From positions 1-64,000 of the forward strand of contig CAUJEM010000075.1 in assembly GCA_963169915.1 (NCBI GenBank): DNA of 64,000 bases, read 5' to 3'. Position numbers and translations under genes: made by a program. Under the pieces are notes generated by a model. It was not told the DNA's origin. It searched no databases and saw only the letters and a program-made list of their open reading frames with translations. Numbering within the stretch: position 1 is the first letter of the stretch; each line of letters opens with the position of its first letter. Source of the DNA: Myxococcota bacterium. GTDB lineage: Bacteria > Myxococcota_A > Polyangia > Polyangiales > Polyangiaceae. This document shows, in pieces, positions 33,246 to 42,815 of this stretch.

Positions 33246-34166
33246 TCAGCTCGCCACCCACACGAGCGCGCCCATGACCAGCACCAGGTGAGGCATGGAG
33301 GCGAAGAAGAGCGAGCGCGCCCAGCGGTCCCCCGCGCTCCCCTCGAGCCCGAACAGGCTGAAGGCGAAGAAGCCGGCGCCGCTGGCGAGCGCGAGGGACA
33401 GGTAGGCGTCGTGCCCGATGCCGGCCGCGAGCGGCGCGAGGCTGGCCGCGACGAGCAGCAGCGAATAAACAATGATCTCCGCCTTGGTCTGCGCGACCCC
33501 GCGCACCGCCGGCAGGACGCGAATCCCCGCCTTTTCGTACTCTCGCTGCCGGAAGAGCGTGATGGCCAAAAAATGCGGGAGCTGCCACACGAACATCAGC
33601 ACGAAGAGCGCCACCGCGCCGGCGCCGATGCTGCCCGTCATGGCGACCCAGCCGATGACGGGGGGCAGCGCGCCCGGCACGGCGCCCACCTGCAGCGCCA
33701 GCGGCGTCACCCGCTTGAGCGGTGTGTACGCCAGCACGTAGCTGGTGAGCGCCACGGCGGCGACCAGCCCCGTGAGCCAGTCCAGCAGGAAAGACTCGAT
33801 GAGCAGCCCCACGACGCCCGTGAGCACCCCGAACACCCAAGCCGCGCGCGGGCTGATGCGCCCCGAAGGAATGGGGCGCCCCCGGGTGCGCTCCATCACG
33901 GCGTCCCCGTTGCGCTCGATGTACATGTTCAGGCTGTTGGCGGAGGCCACCACCAGCGTGGTCCCCAGCATGACCCACCCGAAGCGGCGCCAATCGACCG
34001 CGCCCGGGGCCGCGATGGCGCCAGCGGCGGTGGTGATCATCACCAGCCGCGTCACCCCCGGCTTCGTGAGCTCCGCGTAGGCGCGCAAGACCCCGCCCTT
34101 GGCCGGTGGGCTGCCGCTGGGGCTCGGGGGTGTCGAGGGAGCTGAGGCGAGGGCTTCGTCGGACAT
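33246..34166 (-). CDS. ctaB: Protoheme IX farnesyltransferase (heme o synthase)
   Basis: 306 residues from ATG 34166 (MSDEALAS); an in-frame ATG at 34223 would add 19 residues that are not conserved. It attaches a farnesyl group to heme b to give heme o, for aa3/bo-type oxidases. UbiA-superfamily motifs: ASANSLNMYIERNGDAVMERT followed by RGRPIPSG, and YTPLKR with a second conserved loop. About eight membrane helices. A 33-residue membrane protein follows after 3 nt; cytochrome oxidase subunits are not in the window. Confidence 0.94.
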   Translation of the reverse strand: MSDEALASAPSTPPSPSGSPPAKGGVLRAYAELTKPGVTRLVMITTAAGAIAAPGAVDWRRFGWVMLGTTLVVASANSLNMYIERNGDAVMERTRGRPIPSGRISPRAAWVFGVLTGVVGLLIESFLLDWLTGLVAAVALTSYVLAYTPLKRVTPLALQVGAVPGALPPVIGWVAMTGSIGAGAVALFVLMFVWQLPHFLAITLFRQREYEKAGIRVLPAVRGVAQTKAEIIVYSLLLVAASLAPLAAGIGHDAYLSLALASGAGFFAFSLFGLEGSAGDRWARSLFFASMPHLVLVMGALVWVAS

Positions 34167-34279
34167 GGCTGCCGGATGGCTGCGCAGGCCCGAGCTCCCC
34201 GAGGGGTGCCCAGCCAGCGCCATGTCCTCCCCCTAGCGCACGGCGGGCCCTTCGACCAGGGGGCGCGACCGCGCTGGCG

Positions 34280-35482
34280 TCAAGCCCGCTCGGCGTCGAG
34301 CACGGCGGCGCGCAGCGCCGTCAGCGCCTCGTCGATTTGCGACTCCGACGCCGCATAGCTGTAGCGGATGTGACCGGGGGCACCGAAGGGCTCCCCCGCC
34401 ACGGCGGCGATCCCACAGACGTCGAGCTGCCACAGGCTGACGTCCGCCGCGCTGGCGAGCAGCTTGTCCCCGTGGCGGATACCGTAGAGCCCCTCCACGT
34501 TGGGCAGCGCGTAGAAGGCGCCGCGGGGCATGTCGCAGCTCACCCCTGGGATGGCGTTCAGGCCCTCCACCATGCGCCGTCGCCGCGCGGCGAACAGCTC
34601 CCGCATCCGGTGCACCTCGTCGCGCGGACCGACGAGCGCGGCCGCCGCCGCCGCCTGCGCCACGGCCGTGGGGTTGGTGGTGGATTGCCCTTGCACCTTG
34701 GCGATCTGCTTGGCGAGCGCCGCAGAGCTGATGGACCAGCCGATGCGCCAGCCCGTCATGGCATAGGTCTTACTGACGCCGTCCACGATGACGAGCCGCT
34801 CCCCCAGCTCCGGCGCCACCTTGGCGAGCGAGTGGTGCTCGAAGCCGTCGTAGCAGAGCTCGCCGTAGATCTCGTCGGCGATGACGAAGCAGTCGTGCCC
34901 CAGCAGCACCTCCGCCAGCGCGCGCAGCTCCTCCGCCGAGTACGCGGCCCCCGAGGGGTTGGACGGCGTGCACAGGATGATGGCCTTCGTTCGCGGCGTG
35001 AGCGCCGCCCGCAGCGCCTCGGCGGACAGGCGCCAGCCGTCTTGCGCGCGCGTCTCCACGATCTTCGGGGTGGCTCCGAACAGGCGCACCTGCTCGGGGT
35101 AGCTCACCCAGTAGGGCGCTGGGATGATGACCTCGTCACCCGCCTCGAACAAAGCCAGCGCCAGGTTGAAGAGGACGTGCTTGGCCCCGACCCCGACGCA
35201 CACCCTGTCCGGGCTGGGCGTCCACCCTCGGTCCCTCGCCGTGGCCTCGCACACCGCGGCGCGCAGCTCCGGCGTGCCCACCACGTTGGTGTAGTGGGAG
35301 CTCTTGGCGACCGCCTCCCGCGCGGCCTGCTGCACGTACTCTGGGGTAGGAAAATCTGGCTCGCCCACCCCAAAGCCATAGATTTTCCGGCCGGCCGCTC
35401 GCAGCTCGGCCGCCTTGGCGGTCATGGCGAGGGTGGCGCTGGGGGCGACGGCGTCGAGGCGCTGGGCAAAGGCGTGGGACAT
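34280..35482 (-). CDS. aspC: Pyridoxal-phosphate aminotransferase, aspartate aminotransferase class I-beta
   Basis: 400 residues. VGEPDFPTPEYVQQAA near the N-terminus, YWVSYPEQVRLFGA, CTPSNPSGAAYS (PLP phosphate/Asn), DEIYGELCYDG (Asp for the pyridine N), and the PLP lysine within VDGVSKTYAMTGWRIGW. This is the Thermus/Bacillus-type aspartate (or aspartate/prephenate) aminotransferase. It interconverts aspartate/oxaloacetate with glutamate/2-oxoglutarate; substrate range is not certain. GGGAG lies about 13 nt before the ATG. It faces the divergent 35769 gene across 286 bp. Confidence 0.93.
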   Translation of the reverse strand: MSHAFAQRLDAVAPSATLAMTAKAAELRAAGRKIYGFGVGEPDFPTPEYVQQAAREAVAKSSHYTNVVGTPELRAAVCEATARDRGWTPSPDRVCVGVGAKHVLFNLALALFEAGDEVIIPAPYWVSYPEQVRLFGATPKIVETRAQDGWRLSAEALRAALTPRTKAIILCTPSNPSGAAYSAEELRALAEVLLGHDCFVIADEIYGELCYDGFEHHSLAKVAPELGERLVIVDGVSKTYAMTGWRIGWSISSAALAKQIAKVQGQSTTNPTAVAQAAAAAALVGPRDEVHRMRELFAARRRRMVEGLNAIPGVSCDMPRGAFYALPNVEGLYGIRHGDKLLASAADVSLWQLDVCGIAAVAGEPFGAPGHIRYSYAASESQIDEALTALRAAVLDAERA

Positions 35483-35768
35483 GGGGCGGGCTTTCTCCCT
35501 CTCGGGGCCTGGCCCCGCGGGCGAGGGCGCCTGTTATCACCCGTGGAACGCGCGGGCAACGCGCGCCTCGCGCCCAAGGCGCCGAGCGCCGGGGGCCGGG
35601 GGCCCGCCTCGCCTGGAGACAAAGAATTTTTCAGCCACGCTTCGAGAAGGGGGATGGCGCACCGAGGAACGAAGCGGTAAAGTGGGCCTCCTTCCAAGCT
35701 GGGGCTTGGGGTGCGTTCGGCACGCCCTTCCACCGTGCTTGGCGGTACCCTCCCGCTCGAAGCTCACC

Positions 35769-36416
35769 ATGGTCGCTCCCAGCTACAGGTCCCTGCTCGT
35801 CGCCACCCTCCTCGGCGCCTGTGTCCTTGCGCCGCGCTCGGCCCTCGCCGAAGAGACCACCTCCACGGGGAAAGGGATCGTCGGCGGCGCGCTGCTCGGC
35901 GCCGAGGCCGTCACCCTGGTGGAGGGTGCGTTCGGCGTGAAGCCCGGGTGGGCCTATGCGGTGGGCGGCGTGGTGGGCGCAGCGGGCGGAGGCGTCGGGG
36001 GCTACTTCGTCGAAGGCGCCGTGGACCCCAAGATCTCGCTCTACATGCTAGCCGGGGGCATGGCGCTCATCATCCCGACCACGGTCGTGGTGCTGGGAGC
36101 CACCCAGTATGATCCGGCCGCGGACGTCACTGAAGATGGCCCCGTGCCGGAGGAGCCCGTCGCCGAGCCTGCCACCACGGACGCGGAGCCGGCGGCAGAG
36201 CCTGCACCCGTCAGCCAGCGTCGCCCCACGCGCCGGGCGCCCGTCGCTCCCTTGGCGGCACTCCCGCCAGCGCTCGTCGGTGTAGGCGAGGGTGCGCTGA
36301 GCCTCAGTGTCCCCTCTGTCGAAGTGCGTCAGCGCTACTCCCCGCGGGAGGTCGCAGAGTTTGGGGTGGAGCAGGCCACGGAGTACCGCCTCTCGGTGCT
36401 CAGCGTCGTCTTCTAA
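35769..36416 (+). CDS. Exported Gly/Ala-rich membrane protein, unknown
   Basis: 215 residues from ATG 35769. A signal peptide (SLLVATLLGACVLAPRSALA, cleavage after ALA) is followed by two Gly-rich membrane segments (GWAYAVGGVVGAAGGGVGGY; LYMLAGGMALIIPTTVVVLG), an acidic Pro/Glu linker, and a C-terminal segment with LSVPSVEVRQRYSPREVAEFG. I recognise no domain. The Gly-zipper-like segments could oligomerise in a membrane. The 286-bp upstream region contains AAAGAATTTTTC at about 35622 but no gene I can support. Confidence 0.75.
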   Translation: MVAPSYRSLLVATLLGACVLAPRSALAEETTSTGKGIVGGALLGAEAVTLVEGAFGVKPGWAYAVGGVVGAAGGGVGGYFVEGAVDPKISLYMLAGGMALIIPTTVVVLGATQYDPAADVTEDGPVPEEPVAEPATTDAEPAAEPAPVSQRRPTRRAPVAPLAALPPALVGVGEGALSLSVPSVEVRQRYSPREVAEFGVEQATEYRLSVLSVVF

Positions 36417-36506
36417 TCCGCGGTGGTCAGCCCTCTACCCTAGCTGCGGGAGCGCGGTTGCAGGTATGCTGAAGGCGCTGCCCGTCATCGCGGGCGCCCG
36501 CCGATC

Positions 36507-38243
36507 ATGACTCAAGCCGCGCCCCCCAAGCCCCCCACACGGTCAAAAGGCGAAGACGCAGCCCTCGGGAAGGTCATCGCTGGACGCTACCGGCTCGAAG
36601 CGCGCGTCGGCGAGGGCGGGATGGGGATCGTCTACCGCGCGCGCCACGTGCTCATCGACCGCGAGGTGGCCGTGAAGCTCATCCGCCCGGACCTTCGTGG
36701 CGAGACGCACCTGCGCGCCTGGATGCTCCGCGAGGCGCGCGCCGCCAACCGTGTGGACCACGCGCACATCATCGACATCCACGACATCGGGGAGACGGAC
36801 GACGGGGAGCTCTACCTCGTCATGGAGTACCTCAACGGCATCCCGCTCTCCTCGGAGATCGCGCGGGGGCCGCTGCCCATCCAGCGCGCCGTCGACATCT
36901 TGGAGCAGATGGGCGCCGCCCTGGCGCGCGCGCACGACCTCGGCGTCGTGCACCGTGACCTCAAGAGCGACAACATCCTGCTGACGAGCCGCGGCGGCCG
37001 GAAAGATTTCGTAAAAATCCTAGACTTTGGCCTCGCCGCGCTGGCGCACGACCCGCGCCTGGCGCCCAAGGGCGCGGTGTTCGGCACCCCCGAGTACATG
37101 TCTCCCGAGCAAGCGCGCGGCGAGCAGGCGCAGCCCCAGTCCGATCTCTACGCGCTCGGCGTGTTGTTGTTCGAGATGCTCACGGGGCAGCTCCCCTTCC
37201 GCGCCGCGGATCGCGAGACCTTGCTCGAGATGCAGCGCACCGCCCCGGCGCCGCGCCCCAGCGCCGTGCGCAAGGACTGTCACCCCGTGGCGGAGCGTAT
37301 CACCCTGCGCCTGCTGGAGAAGGACCCACGCAAGCGCTACCGTGACGGTCACCATCTGCTCGAAGAGCTCAAGGCGCTCCAGCGCTCCCTGCCCAGCCAG
37401 TCCTGGGACAAGGAAGAGGGGCCCCCCGCCGGCGCCGCCTTGCCGCCCCCGCCGCCGCCGCTCCCCAAGGCCCTCGGCGTGTCGGAGTGGGCGGCGCGCG
37501 CCGGCCTCTTCGCTCGCATGGCGACGCGCGCCTACCCCTCGGGGAACACGCCGCCCGAGCTGACGCAAGCCCTGGCGTCGCTCTGGGAGGTAGCGGCCAA
37601 GGCCAATGGGCTCGAGGGCGAGATCGCCAGCCACACGCGCAAGCTGGAGGCGCTCGAGCGGCGCGGGCGCGCGCTCCGCGCGGAGATTGGCCGCAAGGTG
37701 GAGGAGCTGGCGCAAGAAGAGTCCCGCGCCATGCGCGACGCCGCCGCCTACGCCGAAGAGGAAGAGACGGCGCGCAGTGAGCTGCTGCGCGCCCAGCAGG
37801 TCGCGCAAGAGAAGCTCGCGCTCGCGGATCAAGCCGAGCGCAGCGGAGGCGGCACGCGCGCCATCTACGAGACGGCCGGCGCCGCCAGCGCCATGGTCGA
37901 GGCCAAGCGCCAGTGGATGCAGACCCGCGAAGCACGGCGCACGGGGCGTGAGGCGACGGCGCGTGATCTCCGGCGGCAGATCGAGGAGCTCCGCGGGCAG
38001 CTCGCCCGCTACGCCGAGGCGCTCGAAGACGACCTCGGGCAAGGCCGGGAGCGCGTGGCCATGCGCGCGAAGGAAGGGCTCCGTTACGAGCGCACCTTCC
38101 ATGAAGCCTCGGCGGTGCTCCTCGCCCACCTCAAGACCAAGCCAGAGTGCCGTGATCTGATGGCTGAGCTCCAGACGCCCTCCACGGAGGCTCGCGCTGG
38201 CGCTGGCAACACGCCCACGGCGGCACGCGCCGCGGCGACCTGA
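36507..38243 (+). CDS. Eukaryote-like Ser/Thr protein kinase with C-terminal coiled coil
   Basis: 578 residues. An intact Hanks kinase domain, ~27-295: Gly-loop VGEGGMGIVY, VAVKLI (Lys57), HRDLKSDN (catalytic Asp ~151), DFGLA and GTPEYMSPEQA. All catalytic residues are present, so it should be active. A Pro-rich hinge leads to a ~200-residue region with high Glu/Arg/Ala content and heptads (EALERRGRALRAEIGRKVEE; LRRQIEELRGQLARYAEALE), a predicted coiled coil for dimerisation or partner binding. There is no membrane segment, so it is cytoplasmic, unlike many PknB-type kinases. It lies only 12 bp before mutS2 and is probably cotranscribed. TATGCT lies upstream in the 90-bp gap. Confidence 0.94.
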   Translation: MTQAAPPKPPTRSKGEDAALGKVIAGRYRLEARVGEGGMGIVYRARHVLIDREVAVKLIRPDLRGETHLRAWMLREARAANRVDHAHIIDIHDIGETDDGELYLVMEYLNGIPLSSEIARGPLPIQRAVDILEQMGAALARAHDLGVVHRDLKSDNILLTSRGGRKDFVKILDFGLAALAHDPRLAPKGAVFGTPEYMSPEQARGEQAQPQSDLYALGVLLFEMLTGQLPFRAADRETLLEMQRTAPAPRPSAVRKDCHPVAERITLRLLEKDPRKRYRDGHHLLEELKALQRSLPSQSWDKEEGPPAGAALPPPPPPLPKALGVSEWAARAGLFARMATRAYPSGNTPPELTQALASLWEVAAKANGLEGEIASHTRKLEALERRGRALRAEIGRKVEELAQEESRAMRDAAAYAEEEETARSELLRAQQVAQEKLALADQAERSGGGTRAIYETAGAASAMVEAKRQWMQTREARRTGREATARDLRRQIEELRGQLARYAEALEDDLGQGRERVAMRAKEGLRYERTFHEASAVLLAHLKTKPECRDLMAELQTPSTEARAGAGNTPTAARAAAT

Positions 38244-38255
38244 GAGGCTCCCTCC

Positions 38256-40649
38256 ATGAGCACCGAGGGCGAGCTGCTCGCCAAGAGCCTGGCCGCGCTC
38301 GACTGGGCGGCGCTCCTCGAGCACTACGCGAGCCGCACGCGCTCGCCCGAGGCTTGCGCGCTGCTCCTGGCGCGCCAGCCCCTGACGTCCCGCGAGGCCG
38401 CCCAGGCCGAGCTGACGCTGGTGGGCGAGGCGCTCGAGCAGCGCTACGCCGGGACGCCGCTGCCGGTCCGCCGCGTGGAGCCCATCGCCGAGACCCTCGC
38501 GCGGCTCGCGCGCGCCGGCACGGCCGGCGGCCTGGAGCTCCGGCACCTGGCGCGCAGCGTGGAGGCCGCCGCCGCGCTGCGCGACCACGCGCGCGTCCGG
38601 AGGGCCAAGGCGCCGGGGCTCGCGGCGCTCCTCGACGCCGACCCACGGCTCGATCCGCTCGCGGCGAGCATCGCGCGCGCCATCGACGACGAGGGGCTGC
38701 TGCTCGACGCTGCCTCCCCTGGCCTCGCCGCGGCTCGCCAAGAGCTCCGAGGGGCCGAGCGTGAGCTCGCCAAGCAGCTCGCCGGGCTCGTGGCTCGCTA
38801 CGGCAGCGTGCTCTCCGGAGAGTACTCCACTCAGCGCGATGGCCGCTGGGTGCTCCCGGTGCGCGCCGACGCGCACCTGCGCGTCGAGGGGACGGTGCTG
38901 GGGTCGAGCAGCAGCGGCAACACCCTGTACGTCGAGCCCCGAGAGCTGAGCGCCTCGAGCCACCGGCTGCGCACCCTCGAAGCCGCCGTGGCGAGGGAAG
39001 AGGCCGCCGTGCTCAGCGCCCTGTCGGCGCGCTGCCACGCGCTGCTCTCGGCGCTGGAGGCCGCGCACGCCATGGTGCTGCGCGCCGACGTCCTTGCCGC
39101 CGTGGCAGAGCTGAGCGAGCAGCTCGACGCCCACGTCATCCTCCCCTCGGAGGACACCACCGTTCGACTGCTGGGGATGCGCCACCCCTTGCTCGCGCTG
39201 CAACGTCCGGACGTGGTCCCGAGCGACCTCCAGCTCGCGCCCGGTCAGGCGCTCATCGTGTCTGGCCCGAACGCCGGGGGCAAGACGGTCGTCCTCAAGG
39301 CGCTCGGGCTCCTGAGCTGCATGCAGCGCGCGGGGCTCCCCTTGCCCGTGCGCGCGGCCTCGACGCTCGGCTGGTTCTCCAGCGTGCTCGCCGTCATCGG
39401 CGATGAGCAGTCGCTCGCGCGGAGCCTCTCCACCTTCAGCGCGCACCTGTCCGCGCTGGCTCAGGTGCTGCGGCTCTGCTCCAGCGCGACGCTGGTGCTG
39501 CTCGATGAGCTGGCGGCCGGGACGGACCCCGAGCAAGGCGCCGCCCTGGCCCGCGCCGTCCTCGAGGCGCTCGTGGGGCGCGGCGCCAGCGTGATCTGCA
39601 CCACGCACTACGAGCGCCTCAAGGAGCTTGCGCCGCTGGACCCGAGGTTCGTCAACGCCAGCGTCAGCTTTGATTTTTCGAGCTTCGAGCCCAAGTTCAG
39701 GTTGGCCCTCGGGGTGCCTGGCCCCTCCAGCGCGCTCGCGGTCGCCGAGCGCTTTGGGCTCCCCGCCGCGGTGGTGGAGCGGGCGCGCCAGCTCGTCCCG
39801 GAGCTGGCCGCCGAGCGTGAGCGCGTGGTCCTCGCGCTGCGAGCCCAAGAGCAGCAGCTCGCGGAGGCGCGCGCCGCGGTCGACGCCGCCGCGCGCGAGC
39901 AGCACCAGCTCATCGAGCAGATCCGTGACGCCGAAGCGGCGCTGGAGCGTGGCCTCGAGACCGAGCTGCAGCGCGAGGCCAAGGAGCTGACAGCGCGTGT
40001 CCGCGCCGCGCGCGCGCGGCTCGCCGCCGCCGAGCGCGGGCTGGCCGGCGGAGTGCACGAGCGCGCGGAGCTGCGGCGGCTCGAGCGAGAGGTCTCGACC
40101 GCGGCGGCCGAGATCGCCTGGGGCAGCACCCTCCAGCAGCGCACGGCCGAGCGTCGCGGCGGCGACTCGGCCGCGCCTGCTCAGGTCAGCGTCGGGCAGC
40201 GGGTGCTCTTGCTCGATCTCGGCACCCAGGGGGAGGTCCTGGAGCTCCTCCCCAAGGGCAAGCTGCGCGTGCAAACTGGAGCGCTGAAGCTGAGCGTCCC
40301 ACTCGCGAAGGTGCGCCAGGTGGAGCGGCAGAAGGCGGCGGCTCCGCCCCGCGCCAGCGCCCCTCGACGGCCCACGCCGCGGCAGGAGAGCCCCCTGCGC
40401 CACCAAGGCAACACCCTCGACCTCCGCGGTGAGCGGGCCCAAGACGTCCAAGCCAAGCTGGACGACTTCGTCGCACAGCTCCTCCGCCAGGCCGAAGACC
40501 ATGGCTGGGTGCTGCATGGGCACGGCACCGGCGCCCTCAAGCAGGCCGTGCGCGAGCACCTCGCGAGCTCCCCTTGGGTCGCGTGGAGCCGAGCCGGGGA
40601 GCGCGACGAAGGCGGCGACGCCTTCACCGCCTTCGAGCTCCGGGGCTGA
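38256..40649 (+). CDS. mutS2: Endonuclease MutS2
   Basis: 797 residues. N-terminal lever/clamp region with LSGEYSTQRDGRWVLPVRAD and SSSGNTLYVEP. ATPase domain: Walker A GPNAGGKT at ~336, Walker B LVLLDELAAGTDPEQG, and CTTHYERLKELA. A long coiled coil follows (HQLIEQIRDAEAALERGLET) and a C-terminal Smr nuclease domain with LDLRGERAQDV and HGHGTGALK. MutS2 acts on recombination intermediates and stalled or collided ribosomes rather than mismatches. All catalytic motifs are intact and length is normal (780-800). Downstream hairpin at 40662. Confidence 0.95.
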   Translation: MSTEGELLAKSLAALDWAALLEHYASRTRSPEACALLLARQPLTSREAAQAELTLVGEALEQRYAGTPLPVRRVEPIAETLARLARAGTAGGLELRHLARSVEAAAALRDHARVRRAKAPGLAALLDADPRLDPLAASIARAIDDEGLLLDAASPGLAAARQELRGAERELAKQLAGLVARYGSVLSGEYSTQRDGRWVLPVRADAHLRVEGTVLGSSSSGNTLYVEPRELSASSHRLRTLEAAVAREEAAVLSALSARCHALLSALEAAHAMVLRADVLAAVAELSEQLDAHVILPSEDTTVRLLGMRHPLLALQRPDVVPSDLQLAPGQALIVSGPNAGGKTVVLKALGLLSCMQRAGLPLPVRAASTLGWFSSVLAVIGDEQSLARSLSTFSAHLSALAQVLRLCSSATLVLLDELAAGTDPEQGAALARAVLEALVGRGASVICTTHYERLKELAPLDPRFVNASVSFDFSSFEPKFRLALGVPGPSSALAVAERFGLPAAVVERARQLVPELAAERERVVLALRAQEQQLAEARAAVDAAAREQHQLIEQIRDAEAALERGLETELQREAKELTARVRAARARLAAAERGLAGGVHERAELRRLEREVSTAAAEIAWGSTLQQRTAERRGGDSAAPAQVSVGQRVLLLDLGTQGEVLELLPKGKLRVQTGALKLSVPLAKVRQVERQKAAAPPRASAPRRPTPRQESPLRHQGNTLDLRGERAQDVQAKLDDFVAQLLRQAEDHGWVLHGHGTGALKQAVREHLASSPWVAWSRAGERDEGGDAFTAFELRG

Positions 40650-40661
40650 GCGCCGGCCGCA

Positions 40662-40690
40662 CCCGCGGGGGTGTCGCTTGCCCCTGCGGG
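40662..40690 (+). terminator. Hairpin after mutS2
   Basis: CCCGCGGGGG and CCCCTGCGGG pair over 10 bp with one G-T pair, around the 9-nt loop TGTCGCTTG. It begins 13 nt after the mutS2 stop. No T-run. Confidence 0.5.
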
Positions 40691-40772
40691 CGCGCGTGAA
40701 TAGATACGCCCGCGGTCCGTCCAACGCCTTGGGCGGCGCTATCGGCACCCGCCCGGAGTGAGAACCTGCCTC

Positions 40773-41327
40773 ATGCTGCACCGTCCCCTCGCCGTCGCCC
40801 TGGCCCTCGGAGTGCTCGCCGTCAGCGGTGTGGGGAGCGGCACGGAGCCACCCAGCTCGCTCGAGCCCGTCGTCGGGCAAGCTGACGTGACCATCAGCCA
40901 CCTGCATCGCCAGACGACCGGCTGCTACCTGCACGTGGAGCCCTCCGAGACCAAGAAGGACAAGCGCGTCTGTCGGGCCAAGCGCGCCGACGCCGACGGT
41001 GGCGCCAGCGTCGTGCTCACCCCTATCCCCAGCTCGGGCCAGGTGCTCACCGGGAGTGACGGGCGGTCGCGGGTGGAGGTGGCGCTGGACGACGCCAAGG
41101 GCACCCAGCGCAAGACGGTGACGCTGACCGAGGGCCGCTGGGAGCTGCGCTGGAGTGGCCACCCCAAGCTGGAGCGCCTGGAGGTGGTCAAGGGCGAGAA
41201 CTTCACCGTCGCGCTCCGCACCATCAGCGGAGACTGTGAGAAGACGAAGAAGGGCACCTGCCGCCTCGCCAGCGCTGCCGTCAGCCGCAGCGTCACCCTC
41301 CCAGAGCGGTACCGCGCGGCGCGCTGA
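40773..41327 (+). CDS. Exported protein of unknown function
   Basis: 184 residues from ATG 40773; GTG at 40758 is in frame and would add five residues. A clear signal peptide (LAVALALGVLAVSGVGS). The mature part is charged and has four Cys (CYLHVEP, RVCRAK, DCEKTKKGTCRL), likely two disulfides. No known domain recognised. It precedes another exported lipoprotein gene by 110 bp, with no proof of cotranscription. Confidence 0.72.
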   Translation: MLHRPLAVALALGVLAVSGVGSGTEPPSSLEPVVGQADVTISHLHRQTTGCYLHVEPSETKKDKRVCRAKRADADGGASVVLTPIPSSGQVLTGSDGRSRVEVALDDAKGTQRKTVTLTEGRWELRWSGHPKLERLEVVKGENFTVALRTISGDCEKTKKGTCRLASAAVSRSVTLPERYRAAR

Positions 41328-41437
41328 AGGCCGGGGCGCGCGCCGAGGCGCGCCGGCCAGGCGTGCGCCAGCGCCCACCACTGGCCGATTGAAGCCGGTC
41401 GCCAAGAGGGTTACGGCGGCTAGCCTGGAGGTCAGCC

Positions 41438-42727
41438 ATGCACCTGCGTTCTCACCACCTCGGGCTCATCCTTGGCACCCTGCTCGGCGTATCGCTCACG
41501 GCGTGCGTGAAGTCCGAGCGCACCGAGCCCGAGCCCAGCCCGTCCGCCTCCGCCAGCGCGGCAGAGCCGAGCCCCGTGGAGGCCTTCTTTCAAGACGACC
41601 GCGCCGCGCTGACCGAGGGCGTCTACGAGCAGCTCATCGTGGCGCTGTCCACCTGCAAGGTGACCGAGAGCGGTGTCGAGCCACGTTGCCCTGCCCTGGA
41701 GCAGCTCCGCAGGGCACGGAGCCGTAACACCGTGCTCAAGGACCTGGCGGGGATGAACGCACGCCTCGGCAAGAAGTACCTGACCCACGAGAGCGCCGCC
41801 GTCCGCTACCAGGCCGCCAGCATGATGCAGAGCATCTTCGGCTCCGACGAGGCGTCGCAGAAGCTCATCCTCGAGCGCGCCCGGAGCGAGCAGGAGCCCG
41901 CCGTCATCCTCGCGCTCGTCCGCGTGGTCGGCTCGCGCGTGAAGTCGGACGCCGAGGTCAAGCAGCTCCTCCTGGAGATGGGCGATCACGCCGCGGAGTC
42001 CGTCCGCCGCGAAGCGCTCGGGTGGCTCGTCACCAGCTTCGCCGAGGGGGTGACGGAGGGCTTCGACAAGGTCGCGGCCAAGCTCGAGCAGGATCCCTCG
42101 GAGGCCGTCCGCGCGTACCTCTGCGATCGGCTGTACGGCAGCTCGGAGCCGCGCGCGCTCCCGCTCCTGAAGCGGCTGCTCACGGACCCCAAGACCCCGA
42201 AGAAGGTCTACGACGGCTGCTGGAGCGGCCTCATCAAGACCTGGACCGGCTTCCCCCAGCCGAAGCACCCGTTGAAGGAAGGCTATGAGCTGACGGTGAA
42301 GCTGCTGGAAGCCACGCCGCGCGACAGCGAGCACCCCCCCTGGTCGGGGCTCTCCCTGTTACGCGCGGCCAAGACCGAGTTTCAGCCTACCGATCGCTTT
42401 GGCACGGACTGGTACGCGGCGGTCAAGCCTTGGTACAAGAAGGAGCGCCTGCTCAAGGCCCTCGAGGCGGTCGCCACGGACTCCAAGGCTCACTGGATGG
42501 CGCGCACCAGCGCGCTCAGCGTGATGCAAGAGCTGGGCACCCCGAAGGCCACCTTCGAGAAGCTCCACAAGCGGTACGAAGGCGCCACGGCGGGTGACGA
42601 CTTCCAGGTCAAGCGCCGGCTCGGCGACGTGTTGGCGCGCCTGGGCGCGAGGTCCGGCCCGAGCGGCGCTGGGTCCGCGCCTCCCCCAGGGACGCCGAAG
42701 CCGCCCCCGCGCCCCGCGGCGCCGTGA
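41438..42727 (+). CDS. HEAT-repeat-like lipoprotein
   Basis: 429 residues. Lipobox SLTAC (Cys23), then a Pro/Ser/Ala linker and an alpha-helical solenoid of two-helix repeats: SAAVRYQAASMMQSIF, then EPAVILALVRVVGSRVKSDAE and ESVRREALGWLVTSF, with a conserved hydrophobic spacing as in HEAT repeats. Such solenoids bind partner proteins. GGAGG lies 9 nt before the ATG with TAGCCT just upstream of it. It precedes the Bat operon by 88 bp; because the spacing exceeds operon spacing and a possible promoter lies between, membership in the Bat operon is uncertain. Confidence 0.82.
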   Translation: MHLRSHHLGLILGTLLGVSLTACVKSERTEPEPSPSASASAAEPSPVEAFFQDDRAALTEGVYEQLIVALSTCKVTESGVEPRCPALEQLRRARSRNTVLKDLAGMNARLGKKYLTHESAAVRYQAASMMQSIFGSDEASQKLILERARSEQEPAVILALVRVVGSRVKSDAEVKQLLLEMGDHAAESVRREALGWLVTSFAEGVTEGFDKVAAKLEQDPSEAVRAYLCDRLYGSSEPRALPLLKRLLTDPKTPKKVYDGCWSGLIKTWTGFPQPKHPLKEGYELTVKLLEATPRDSEHPPWSGLSLLRAAKTEFQPTDRFGTDWYAAVKPWYKKERLLKALEAVATDSKAHWMARTSALSVMQELGTPKATFEKLHKRYEGATAGDDFQVKRRLGDVLARLGARSGPSGAGSAPPPGTPKPPPRPAAP

Positions 42728-42815
42728 GCGCGGCTCTCCCAGGAATAAGCCGTAGGGCTCGATTGCTGCGCAGCGTCCCATTTGGCTATGACCCGTCCTC
42801 GAAGAGTCACCTCCC

